Shown: piece by piece, positions 52,249 to 60,107 of the stretch
How positions within the stretch are numbered: the stretch's first letter is position 1
How the letters are laid out: each line of letters opens with the position of its first letter
Origin: Saccharothrix tamanrassetensis
Lineage (GTDB): Bacteria > Actinomycetota > Actinomycetes > Mycobacteriales > Pseudonocardiaceae
NCBI RefSeq assembly: GCF_014203665.1
Contig: NZ_JACHJN010000005.1
Span: 186,001-250,000 of the forward strand
Length of the DNA stretch: 64,000 nucleotides
Reading direction: 5' to 3'
Program-made: the position numbers and the translations under genes
Notes under the pieces: model-generated
Database searches by the model: none
Seen by the model: only the letters and a program-made list of their open reading frames with translations
Told to the model about the DNA's origin: nothing

Positions 52249-54089
52249 GTGCGGTCCTCCCGTGACGTCGGTGCGGACGGAACACCGGGTGGCGCGGCGC
52301 CGAACTCGGGCGTGGCCGCGATGAGGGCCCGGGTGAAGGGGTCGCCGGGGTGGTCGAGCACGTCGTCGACCGGGCCACCCTCGACCAGCCGGCCGGCGCG
52401 CATCGCGATCACCCGGTCGGCGACCGTGCGGACCAGCGCGAGGTTGTGCGTCACGAACAGCAGCGCCAAGCCCTCCTCGTCCTGGAGCCGGCGCAGCAGC
52501 CGCACGATCGAGGCCTGCACGGACACGTCCAGCGCCGAGGTGACCTCGTCGCAGATCAGCACCTCGGGCCGGCACACCAGCGCCCGCGCGATCGCGACCC
52601 GCTGCCGCTCGCCGCCGGAGAGCTGGTCGGGGTACCGCGCGGCCACCGTGGGGGAGAGCGAAACCCGTTCGAGGACTTCGGACACCGCCGCCCGGGTCCG
52701 CCCCGCCCGGCCCTTCCCGGCGGGCACCGGGGACAGCACCGCCAGCGGCTCCCGCAGGATCTCGCCGATCGAGCGCCGGGGGTTGAGCGAGTTGTAGGGG
52801 CTCTGGAAGACGTACTGCACCGCGCGGCGCAGCTCCGGCGGCCGGTCCCGGGCGCGGGTGGCCATCTCCCCGCCCCGGAACGTGATCCCGCCGCTGTGCC
52901 GGTGGTGCAGGCCGATGATGCTGCGGGCCAGCGTGGTCTTGCCGCAGCCGGACTCGCCCACCAGCGCGAGGCATTCCCGCGCGGCGAGGGCCAGCGACAC
53001 GTCGTGCAGCACCTGCCGCCGGCCGTGGAAGGCGTCGAGGTCCGCCACCCGCAGCACCACGTCGTTCTGTCGCACGGCACGGGGTTCGACCGCCCTCGGC
53101 GCGGTTCTGGCCGGTCCGAGCCGGGTGGCGCGCAGGCAGCGCACGACGTGGCCGGGGGAGACCTGGACCGGATCCGGCGTGGTGGTGGCGCACTCGGCGA
53201 CGGCGTCCGGGCAGCGCGGGTGGAACGCGCAGCCGGACGGCCGGCTGCCGGGCAGCGGGGTGTCGCCGGGGATCGCGGTCAGCTCCCGGCGCTGCGACAC
53301 CAACGGCACCGCGGCCAGCAACGCGCGGGTGTAGGGGTGGGTCGCCGCGTCGAAGATCTGCGCGCTCGTGCCGGCCTCCACGATCCGACCGGCGTACATG
53401 ACCAGGATGCGGTGTGCGAGGTTCGACACGACCGCCATGTCGTGGGTGACGTACAGCGCGGCGACGCGGTGTGTCGCGCACAGGTCCCGGACGGTGCTCA
53501 GCACGCGCGCCTGGGTGGTGACGTCCAGTCCGGTGGTCGGCTCGTCCAGCACGATCACCCGTGGCCGCAGCACGAACGCCATCGCCAGCGTGACCCGCTG
53601 CTGCTGCCCGCCGGAGAGCTGGTGCGGGAAACGGGCCAGGAACGCGTCGTCCTCCTCCTGGTCGCCGCTGCCCAGCCCGACCTCGCGCAGCGTGGTCCGG
53701 ATCCGCTCGTCCCGCGCGGCGTCGGGCAGTTCCGGCCGGTGGAACTCGAACAGCTCGTCCAGCTGGCGGCGCAACCGCAACGCCGGGTTCAGCGCCATCG
53801 ACGGGTCCTGCGGCACGTAGGCGACCGTGCTGCCGCGCAGCTTCGCGAGCCGGTCCGGCCGCAGGCCGACGACCTCCTGCCCGTCCACGACCACGCTGCC
53901 GCCGACGATGGCCGCGCCGCGCCGGGCGTCGCCGAGCAGCGTCACGCCGACGGTGGTCTTGCCGGAGCCGGACTCGCCGACCAGGCCGAGCACCTCGCCC
54001 GCGTCGATCGTGAAGTCCACGCAGTCGACCACGTCCACGCCGCGCCCGCTCAAGTCCACCCGCAGGCCCTTGACCGCCACCGCGGTCAT
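52245..54089 (-). CDS. Fused dual ABC transporter ATPase (DppD-DppF type)
   Basis: The 614-residue protein carries two complete nucleotide-binding domains. NBD1 (about 5-255) has GESGSGKTTVG, PHQLSGGQQQRVTLAMA and VIVLDEPTTGLD, followed by the oligopeptide-type extension with Cys motif (GCAFHPRCPDAVAEC) that in relatives binds an iron-sulphur cluster. NBD2 (about 345-590) has GESGCGKTTLARS, PDQLSGGERQRVAIARA and VLICDEVTSALD. It powers the DppBC channel. ATG 54089 follows GGAGGTG and overlaps the permease stop by 4 bp. Fusion of DppD and DppF is common in actinomycetes. Confidence 0.95.
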   Translation of the reverse strand: MTAVAVKGLRVDLSGRGVDVVDCVDFTIDAGEVLGLVGESGSGKTTVGVTLLGDARRGAAIVGGSVVVDGQEVVGLRPDRLAKLRGSTVAYVPQDPSMALNPALRLRRQLDELFEFHRPELPDAARDERIRTTLREVGLGSGDQEEDDAFLARFPHQLSGGQQQRVTLAMAFVLRPRVIVLDEPTTGLDVTTQARVLSTVRDLCATHRVAALYVTHDMAVVSNLAHRILVMYAGRIVEAGTSAQIFDAATHPYTRALLAAVPLVSQRRELTAIPGDTPLPGSRPSGCAFHPRCPDAVAECATTTPDPVQVSPGHVVRCLRATRLGPARTAPRAVEPRAVRQNDVVLRVADLDAFHGRRQVLHDVSLALAARECLALVGESGCGKTTLARSIIGLHHRHSGGITFRGGEMATRARDRPPELRRAVQYVFQSPYNSLNPRRSIGEILREPLAVLSPVPAGKGRAGRTRAAVSEVLERVSLSPTVAARYPDQLSGGERQRVAIARALVCRPEVLICDEVTSALDVSVQASIVRLLRRLQDEEGLALLFVTHNLALVRTVADRVIAMRAGRLVEGGPVDDVLDHPGDPFTRALIAATPEFGAAPPGVPSAPTSREDRT

Positions 54090-54943
54090 GTCGTCACCTC
54101 CAGGGGCGAAACCCTGGCGACCGTCCGGGCGAAGCCCTCGGTCATCAGGTTGGTGCCGAACGTGAACACCGCGACGCACAGCACCGGCACCACGACCCCC
54201 CACGGTTGCAACGCCAGACCCTGGTAGTTCTCCTTGATCATCAGACCCCAGTCCGCCGCCGGCGGCTGGAGGCCGACACCGAGGAAGCTCATCGCGGACA
54301 CGATGCCGATGGACCAGGTGAGCCGAAGGCCGAAGTCCACCATCAGCGGGGTCATCACGTTGGGCAGGATCTCCCGGCGCACGATGCGCATCCGGGGCGT
54401 GCCGAGCGCTTCCGCCGACTCCACGAACTCCCGCCCCACGACTTCCTTCGCCGCCCCGTACGCCACCCGCGCCACTTGGGGCACCCACGCGATGGCGACG
54501 ATCAGCGGCATCAGCGCCGACTCCGCCCGCGCCACCGAAACCAGCAGCAGGATCAGCACCAGCGGCGGGAACGCGCGCAGCACGTCCATGGTGCGCATCA
54601 GCAGCTCGTCGACCACGCCACCGCTGTAAGCGGCCGTCATGCCGATCGCAGCGCCGACCGCGACGCCGACCAGCGTGCCGACGAAGGAGATCCACACGAT
54701 GCTCCGCCCACCGGCCAGCACCCGGGAGAGCACGTCCTCGCCGAGGTAGTCGGTGCCCAGCAAGGCGGTTGCCGACGGGGGTGAGAAAGGGGCGCCGATG
54801 ATGTCGCTGTGCGCGTGCGGGGCGAGGAACGGGCCGATGACGACGACCAGCAGCACCAGCCCGGTCAGCACCAGCCCCACCCGCATCCGCGGCTCCCGCA
54901 GGCAGCGCCCCGGCAGGCTTCGTGGCGACCGCGGCGGATTCAT
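54086..54943 (-). CDS. ABC transporter permease, DppC type
   Basis: The 285-residue inner-membrane permease has an N-terminal helix (VGLVLTGLVLLVVVIGPFLAP), the motif LLGTDYLGEDVLSRVLAGGR and five further helices. The EAA-type coupling loop contains FVESAEALGTPRMRIVRREILPN. It pairs with the DppB-type permease encoded just upstream, which it overlaps by 4 bp, and is coupled to the fused ATPase gene by another 4-bp overlap. Confidence 0.94.
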   Translation of the reverse strand: MNPPRSPRSLPGRCLREPRMRVGLVLTGLVLLVVVIGPFLAPHAHSDIIGAPFSPPSATALLGTDYLGEDVLSRVLAGGRSIVWISFVGTLVGVAVGAAIGMTAAYSGGVVDELLMRTMDVLRAFPPLVLILLLVSVARAESALMPLIVAIAWVPQVARVAYGAAKEVVGREFVESAEALGTPRMRIVRREILPNVMTPLMVDFGLRLTWSIGIVSAMSFLGVGLQPPAADWGLMIKENYQGLALQPWGVVVPVLCVAVFTFGTNLMTEGFARTVARVSPLEVTT

Positions 54944-55929
54944 CGGCCCGCCGTTCGAAGGCGGGGCGTGACGTACACCGTCATCGCGTCTCCGAGGAGG
55001 TTGAAGGCCACGTAGCAGGCCGCGAACACCAGGCAGATCAACTGGATCACCGGGAAGTCCCGGTTGTTCACCGCGTCCACCAGCGCGCTGCCGAGGCCGG
55101 GGTAGTTGAACACCTGCTCGACGACCACGACTCCGCCGGTCAGGTAGGCCAGTGCCAGCGCGGTGCCCTGGACCGCCGGCACCAGCGCGTTGCGCAGCAC
55201 GTGCCGGCGCAGCACGACGTTCTCCGGCACGCCTTTGAGCCGCGCGGTTCGTACGTACTCGGACTCGTACACGTCGATCACCGAGCCGCGCACCAGGCGG
55301 GCCAGGTAGGGCAGCACACCCAGCACCAGCGCGGTCACCGGGAGCACCAGCTGGGCGGGCTCGCCGAAGGGGTTCTGCCCCGGTGCCAGCAGCACGGTGC
55401 CGGGCAGCAACGGGAAGACCGAGGTGGAGAGCAGGATCACCAGCAGCAGCGCGATGATGAACTCGGGCAGGGCGGTGAGCCCGAGCGTGACGACGAGGAC
55501 GGCGCGGTCGAACGGGCGGTCCCGCCGCCGGCCGGCGACGGCGCCGACGAACACCGACAGCGGCACCACGACCGCCGCCGAGACCAGCACGAGCACCGCG
55601 GAGTTGACCGCCCGGTCGCCGATCAGGCCGCCGACCGGTTCCCGGGTGACCAGCGAGTGACCGGGCTCGCCGGTCAGGACGCCGCCCAGCCACGCCAGGT
55701 ACTGCGCCACCAGCGGCCGGTCCAGGCCGAGTTCGGTGCGCAGCGCGGCCACCCGCTCCGGCGTCGCCTCGTGCCCGAGCACCGCGCGCGCCGGGTCGCC
55801 CGGCAGCACCTGGGTCGCCGCGAACACGAGCACGGATCCCAGCAGCACCACGGCCATGCCGAACACCACCCGGCGCAGCAGCCACAGCCGCCCGGTGGCC
55901 GAGGAGGGTCGTCGGTCCAACGTCATCAC
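54940..55929 (-). CDS. ABC transporter permease, DppB type
   Basis: The 329-residue permease is the first gene of the importer operon. It has six helices. Family marks are FAATQVLPGDPARAVLG, the external loop with LGLDRPLVAQYLAWLGG and the EAA-like loop YVRTARLKGVPENVVLRRHVLRNAL. Two adjacent ATGs (55929, 55926) can serve as start. A 17-bp inverted repeat containing TTGACA on this strand lies about 40 bp upstream, the probable promoter/operator shared in design with the enzyme operon at 56.6 kb. Confidence 0.94.
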   Translation of the reverse strand: MMTLDRRPSSATGRLWLLRRVVFGMAVVLLGSVLVFAATQVLPGDPARAVLGHEATPERVAALRTELGLDRPLVAQYLAWLGGVLTGEPGHSLVTREPVGGLIGDRAVNSAVLVLVSAAVVVPLSVFVGAVAGRRRDRPFDRAVLVVTLGLTALPEFIIALLLVILLSTSVFPLLPGTVLLAPGQNPFGEPAQLVLPVTALVLGVLPYLARLVRGSVIDVYESEYVRTARLKGVPENVVLRRHVLRNALVPAVQGTALALAYLTGGVVVVEQVFNYPGLGSALVDAVNNRDFPVIQLICLVFAACYVAFNLLGDAMTVYVTPRLRTAGR

Positions 55930-55953
55930 CCCGTCCCGGCCTGTTGATCCGTG

Positions 55954-55984
55954 AGGATGCGCCTACCTGTTGTGACTGTCAACA
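55954..55984 (-). promoter_or_regulatory. Importer promoter with 17-bp inverted-repeat operator, copy 1
   Basis: On the minus strand, positions 55984-55968 read TGTTGACAGTCACAACA, a TGTTG-N7-CAACA palindrome. It contains a -35 hexamer TTGACA (55982-55977); a weak -10 candidate follows 17 bp further at 55959-55954. The start of dppB is ~25 bp beyond. It agrees with copy 2 at 56506-56522 at 14 of 17 positions. It also lies ~27 bp upstream of the rightward acetyltransferase gene. Confidence 0.65.
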
Positions 55985-56010
55985 CCCTGCTCCCCGGTAC
56001 CGTGCCGGTC

Positions 56011-56511
56011 GTGGAGATGTCGATCGAGCCGGCGACCCCGGCGGACGTGCCCGACGTGCTGCGGCTGCGCGGTGATGCCGAAGAGTGGCTGGCGCTGCGC
56101 AACATCGACCAGTGGCGCCCGGGATGGCTGTCGTTTTCCAAGGTCAGCGAGCAAATCGACGATGGGCAGTGGTACGTGGCGCGGGACGGCGACGCGGTGC
56201 GCGGTGCGTTCCGGCTGCTCTGGTCGGACGAACCGGTCTGGCGGGCCGACAACGCCTTCGCCGCCTACGTGCACGGGTTGGTGACCGACCGCCGGTGCGC
56301 CGGGGCCGGTCTCGGCGCCCGCATCCTGGCCTGGGTCGCCGAACACGGCCGCGAGGCCGGCGCTACGCGCGTGCGGCTGGACTGCGTCGCGCACAATCGG
56401 CAACTTCGCCGGTACTACGCGGGTCTCGGCTTCCGCGAGGTCGGGCGTCGGCGGTTCGACGGCGGGTGGGTCCACGTGCTGCTGGAGAAGTCGACCGATC
56501 TTGGCTGTTGA
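56011..56511 (+). CDS. GNAT-family N-acetyltransferase
   Basis: The 166-residue acetyltransferase shows EMSIEPATPADVPDVLRLRG, the acetyl-CoA-binding loop VTDRRCAGAGLGARILAWV and the C-terminal HNRQLRRYYAGLGFREVGRR. The substrate is unknown. GTG 56011 is chosen since ATG 56017 has no room for a ribosome site; a TACCGT box 10 bp upstream hints at a leaderless transcript. It sits between the two copies of the shared operator, so it may belong to the same regulon and could acetylate a pathway amine (inference). Confidence 0.87.
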   Translation: MEMSIEPATPADVPDVLRLRGDAEEWLALRNIDQWRPGWLSFSKVSEQIDDGQWYVARDGDAVRGAFRLLWSDEPVWRADNAFAAYVHGLVTDRRCAGAGLGARILAWVAEHGREAGATRVRLDCVAHNRQLRRYYAGLGFREVGRRRFDGGWVHVLLEKSTDLGC

Positions 56512-56537
56512 CATCGACAACAGAACGCTCGGATACT
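56506..56537 (+). promoter_or_regulatory. Enzyme-operon promoter with 17-bp inverted-repeat operator, copy 2
   Basis: TGTTGACATCGACAACA at 56506-56522 is a TGTTG-N7-CAACA palindrome. It includes the -35 hexamer TTGACA (56508-56513), followed after 18 bp by -10 GATACT (56532-56537). The first operon gene starts at 56603. The repeat overlaps the last codons of the upstream acetyltransferase gene. Same sequence design as copy 1, in the opposite orientation. Confidence 0.7.
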
Positions 56538-56602
56538 CGGAGCCGCTCCGCTGTGGACATTCCGTCCCCTCCGTGGATCGCGAGCCGCGAATGGAGAACC
56601 CA

Positions 56603-56914
56603 GTGCAGAAGGTCTACTGCCTCTACAAGTTGAAGCCCGGTGTCTCGGCCGACGAGTACGTCGAGTGGTCGAAGACCGTCGACCAGGCGATCACCAGCCG
56701 GCAGGACTGCGTGCACCGGTTCCGGGTCTTCGAGCTGGCGGGCTCGCGCGCCGGTGCTTCGCCGTGGGACGTGGTGGAGGACATCGAGGTCGAGTCCTGG
56801 GACGCCTGGCAGGCCTGCCTCGCCACGCCCGAGATGGCCGAGGTGGTCGAGGGCTTCCGGCGGATGGCGGACCGGGACTCCGCGGTCACGGTGTTCGGCG
56901 ACGAGATCCGGTAG
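56603..56914 (+). CDS. REDY/HapK-like small protein
   Basis: The 103-residue protein of the ferredoxin-like alpha+beta-barrel kind has the start VQKVYCLYKLKPGVSADEYVEWS, the middle VHRFRVFELAGSR and the end WDAWQACLATPEMAEVVEGFRRMA. This resembles the REDY-like HapK family, named after the prodigiosin gene redY, whose role is unclear. It is the first gene of the enzyme operon. GTG 56603 has GGAGAA upstream; ATG 56591 is an alternative. Presence of such a protein hints at a biosynthetic or special catabolic step and not at housekeeping metabolism. Confidence 0.75.
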   Translation: MQKVYCLYKLKPGVSADEYVEWSKTVDQAITSRQDCVHRFRVFELAGSRAGASPWDVVEDIEVESWDAWQACLATPEMAEVVEGFRRMADRDSAVTVFGDEIR

Positions 56915-56919
56915 TCCCG

Positions 56920-57855
56920 GTGCACACGCCGACCCGGTTCTCGCTCGGCGCTCCCGGCGACCCGGACCTGCTGGTGCCGTTCGCCCGCCGGGCCGAGGAA
57001 CTGGGCTTCGGCGGGCTGTGGACCCAGGACACGCTCAACGGCGCGAACTTCTCGTTGGACGGGCTGCACGTGCTGTCCCACCTGGCCGCGGTCACCGAGC
57101 GGGTGCGGCTGGGCATCGGGGTGCTGTACTCCGGTCGGCGCAACCCGGCGGTGCTGGCCCGCGAGCTGGCCACCGTCGACCAGCTCTGCCGGGGACGGCT
57201 CACCGTCGGGCTCGGCGTCGGCAACGCCTACCACCGGGGAACCCTTGCCGCGCTGGGCATCGACACCACCCGTCCGGTGCGCCGGCTGGTCGAGGGCATC
57301 GAGGTGTTGCGCGCGCTGTGGAGCCGCGAGGACTACCACGGCGAGCTGTACTCCTTCGCCGGCGTCCGGTCACAGCCCGAGCCGGTGCAGCGGCCCGGTC
57401 CGCCGATCTGGATCGGCGCGAGGGCCGAACCGGCGCTGCGGCGCGCGGTGCGGATCGCGGACGGCTGGACCGGCGCCGCACCGGTCTCCACGGCGGACTT
57501 CCTGCGCCAGCTCGACGTCGTGCGCCGGGAACTCGCCGCGACCGGGCGTGACCCGACCGGTTTCGCGGTGTCCAAGAGCGTGTACCTCGCGGTCGAGGAC
57601 ACCGTCCAGCGGGCGCGTGAGCGCCTGGCCCCGGTGTTCGACCGGTCGTTCGGGGCGAACCCGGTGTACGACGCGACCGACATGGCCGACCGCGTCGCCG
57701 TGTTCGGCCCGCCGGACCACTGCGCGGAACAGCTGCGCGAGCTGGTCGACGCGGGAGTGGACGAGCTCATCCTGTACCCGATGTACGACAGGCTGGATCA
57801 ACTCGACGGATTCGCGGAAGTGGTCGCGTCGCTCGTGGGAGCGCCGCGCCCGTGA
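56920..57855 (+). CDS. LLM-class flavin-dependent oxidoreductase
   Basis: The 311-residue luciferase-like monooxygenase has a TIM barrel with FARRAEELGFGGLWTQDT, TERVRLGIGVLYSGRRNP, LARELATVDQLCRGRLTVGLGVG and the C-terminal IWIGARAEPALRRAVRIADGWTG. Such enzymes use reduced FMN or F420 to hydroxylate or oxidise small molecules, including amines, alkanesulphonates and ketones. GTG 56920 lies 5 bp after the REDY-like gene; its stop overlaps the next gene by 4 bp. The substrate is unknown. Confidence 0.9.
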   Translation: MHTPTRFSLGAPGDPDLLVPFARRAEELGFGGLWTQDTLNGANFSLDGLHVLSHLAAVTERVRLGIGVLYSGRRNPAVLARELATVDQLCRGRLTVGLGVGNAYHRGTLAALGIDTTRPVRRLVEGIEVLRALWSREDYHGELYSFAGVRSQPEPVQRPGPPIWIGARAEPALRRAVRIADGWTGAAPVSTADFLRQLDVVRRELAATGRDPTGFAVSKSVYLAVEDTVQRARERLAPVFDRSFGANPVYDATDMADRVAVFGPPDHCAEQLRELVDAGVDELILYPMYDRLDQLDGFAEVVASLVGAPRP

Positions 57856-60107
57856 CCACCCCGCCCACTGCCTCCGCGCCCACTGCCTCCGCGCCCACGA
57901 CCGCCGTGCTGCTCGGCTACGTCGACCCTCTCAGCGTCGCGGCGGGCGACGAGGTCCGGTTGATGGTCAGCGCGACGGCGGACTACGAGGTCGCCCTGCT
58001 GAGGCTGGGACACGGCTCCGACGACGTTCGCGGTCCCGGTGTCCGCGAGGAAGTCGTGCGGCTGCTGGGGACGCGCGCCGGACGGGTTCAGGGGCTGCCG
58101 TCCGGCTCCTACCTCCGCGCGCCCGCCCACCCGGTGCTCGACATCGACGCCTTCACGGTCACCGCCTGGATCATGCCGACCCTGGCCGCCGGTCGTCCTC
58201 AGGTCATCCTCGCGCGCCGGGACCAGAGCGGGCGGCGCGGCTGGGCGCTCGGCCTGACCGCCGACGACCGGCTCGCGGTCTGGGCAGGCGGACAGGCCGC
58301 CCCGGTGGCCGTCACGGACCGCCCCCTCCTCACCGGGCGCTGGACGTTCGTCGCCGCCTCCTTCGACCACACGGGCGTAAGTTCGACGCAGATCCCGGTG
58401 CCGGAATGGCCGGTCGGGTCCTGGCGCGCGTCGGCGCGGCACGTCGGACCGGTGGACGCCGGGGCGGTCGGCATCGAACCGCAGGTCGCGGCCTGGTGGT
58501 CGGACGGGGTCGCGGCCGGGCACTTCAACGGCCGGATCGACCGCCCGACGATCTTCGCCGGGACCGTGGACGCCGCCGTCATGAGCGAGATCGGGGAGGC
58601 GCGCGACCCGGAGTCGCTCGGACTGCCGGTGCTGGCGCGGTGGCGCCCCGGCCTCGAACCCCACGGCACCGCGGTTCCCGACGACGGCCCGCACGCGCTG
58701 CACGCCGAGGCGGTCAACACGCCGGCCCGAGGTGTGCCGGGCGCCCACTGGACCGGCCGCGAGATCGACTTCCGGCTCGCGCCGGACGAGTACGACGCCC
58801 TGCACTTCCACGACGACGACCTCACCGACGCCTGCTGGACACCGGAGATCACGCTGCGCCTGCCGTCCGACCTCCGCAGCGGCGTCTACGCGTTCCGCCT
58901 GCGCGCCGGTCCGGAACAGGTGGACATCCCGTTCTTCGTCCGCCCGCCCGAGGGCACGACCACCGCCCGCGTCGCGGTCCTGATCCCGACGTTCACCTAC
59001 CTCGCCTACGCCAACTCCCACTCCGGCATCGAGCGCGCCGGCCCGGACGGGCCCGACTACCGCACGACCCCGCAACACCGCTGGGCCGCAGCGCACAAGG
59101 TGTGCAGCCTCTACGACCACCACCGCGACGGCAGCGGTTGCTACTACGCCTCGCGCCTGCGTCCGCTGACCACGATCACGCCGGGCTACGTCGGGCCGTT
59201 CGGGCTGTGGAACCTCAGCGCCGACCTGTGCCTGACCGACTGGCTCGACCACGAGGGCGTCGACTACGACGTGGTGTGCGACGACGACCTGCACGCTTCC
59301 GGGGTCGCCGCGTTGGCCGATTACGACGTGGTGCTCACCGGTTCGCACCCGGAGTACTACACCGGGGCGATGCTCGACGCGCACGAGGCCTACCTCGCCG
59401 GCGGTGGCCGGGTGATGTACCTGGGCGGCAACGGTTACTACTGGGTGACCGGGGTGTCGCCGGCCGCGCCGCACGTCATCGAGATCCGGCGCGGCCACAC
59501 GGGGACGCGGGGCTGGGAGGTTCCGCCGGGGGAGACCCACCTGAGCACTACGGGGGAGGCCGGTGGGTTGTGGCGGCACCGCGGCCGGGCGCCGCAGCGG
59601 CACGTCGGTGTCGGCTTCGCAGCGCAGGGCGGACGTGGCCGCGGACGCCCTTACCTGCCGGTGGACCTGCGCGACGGTCGCGGTGCGTTCGCACTGTCCG
59701 GAGTGGACGGATTGATCGACGCGGAGGGGTTGGTGAGCGGTGCCGCCGCGGGGATGGAGATCGACCGCGTGGACCACTTGCTGGGCTCGCCGCCGCACAC
59801 GGTGGTGCTGGCCACGGCCGAGGGGTTCAGCGACCACTTCCAGCTCGCGATCGAGGAGGTGCTGTCGTCGAACTCGCGGCAGGGCGGCAGCGTCGAGCCA
59901 CGGGTGCGCGCCGACCTGGCGTTCTTCGAGTACCCGTGCGGCGGCGGGGTGTTCGCGGCCGGCTCGATCGCCTGGTGCACCGCGCTCGGCGTCGACGGCT
60001 ACGCGAACCCGGTGGCCGCGGTGACCGGGAACGTCCTGCGCCGCTTCCTCGACCCCACGCCGCTCGACCGCCTGCCCGACGACCACGTTCCCGAGGAGCC
60101 GCGATGA
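57852..60107 (+). CDS. N,N-dimethylformamidase large-subunit-like amidohydrolase
   Basis: The 751-residue protein matches the N,N-dimethylformamidase beta (large) subunit family. An N-terminal beta domain (LLGYVDPLSVAAGDEVRLMVS) is followed by a LamG/concanavalin-like insert (~85-250, FTVTAWIMPTLAAGRPQVIL and RGWALGLTADDRLAVW). The DMFA2 C-terminal region (~330-745) has ALIPTFTYLAYANSH-like VLIPTFTYLAYANSH, RPLTTITPGYVG, YDVVLTGSHPEYYT and GGRVMYLGGNGYYW. DMFase hydrolyses dimethylformamide to formate and dimethylamine; relatives in actinomycetes have unknown amide substrates. No small-subunit gene is present in the window. GTG 57852, GTGA overlap with the LLM gene. Confidence 0.9.
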   Translation: MTTPPTASAPTASAPTTAVLLGYVDPLSVAAGDEVRLMVSATADYEVALLRLGHGSDDVRGPGVREEVVRLLGTRAGRVQGLPSGSYLRAPAHPVLDIDAFTVTAWIMPTLAAGRPQVILARRDQSGRRGWALGLTADDRLAVWAGGQAAPVAVTDRPLLTGRWTFVAASFDHTGVSSTQIPVPEWPVGSWRASARHVGPVDAGAVGIEPQVAAWWSDGVAAGHFNGRIDRPTIFAGTVDAAVMSEIGEARDPESLGLPVLARWRPGLEPHGTAVPDDGPHALHAEAVNTPARGVPGAHWTGREIDFRLAPDEYDALHFHDDDLTDACWTPEITLRLPSDLRSGVYAFRLRAGPEQVDIPFFVRPPEGTTTARVAVLIPTFTYLAYANSHSGIERAGPDGPDYRTTPQHRWAAAHKVCSLYDHHRDGSGCYYASRLRPLTTITPGYVGPFGLWNLSADLCLTDWLDHEGVDYDVVCDDDLHASGVAALADYDVVLTGSHPEYYTGAMLDAHEAYLAGGGRVMYLGGNGYYWVTGVSPAAPHVIEIRRGHTGTRGWEVPPGETHLSTTGEAGGLWRHRGRAPQRHVGVGFAAQGGRGRGRPYLPVDLRDGRGAFALSGVDGLIDAEGLVSGAAAGMEIDRVDHLLGSPPHTVVLATAEGFSDHFQLAIEEVLSSNSRQGGSVEPRVRADLAFFEYPCGGGVFAAGSIAWCTALGVDGYANPVAAVTGNVLRRFLDPTPLDRLPDDHVPEEPR

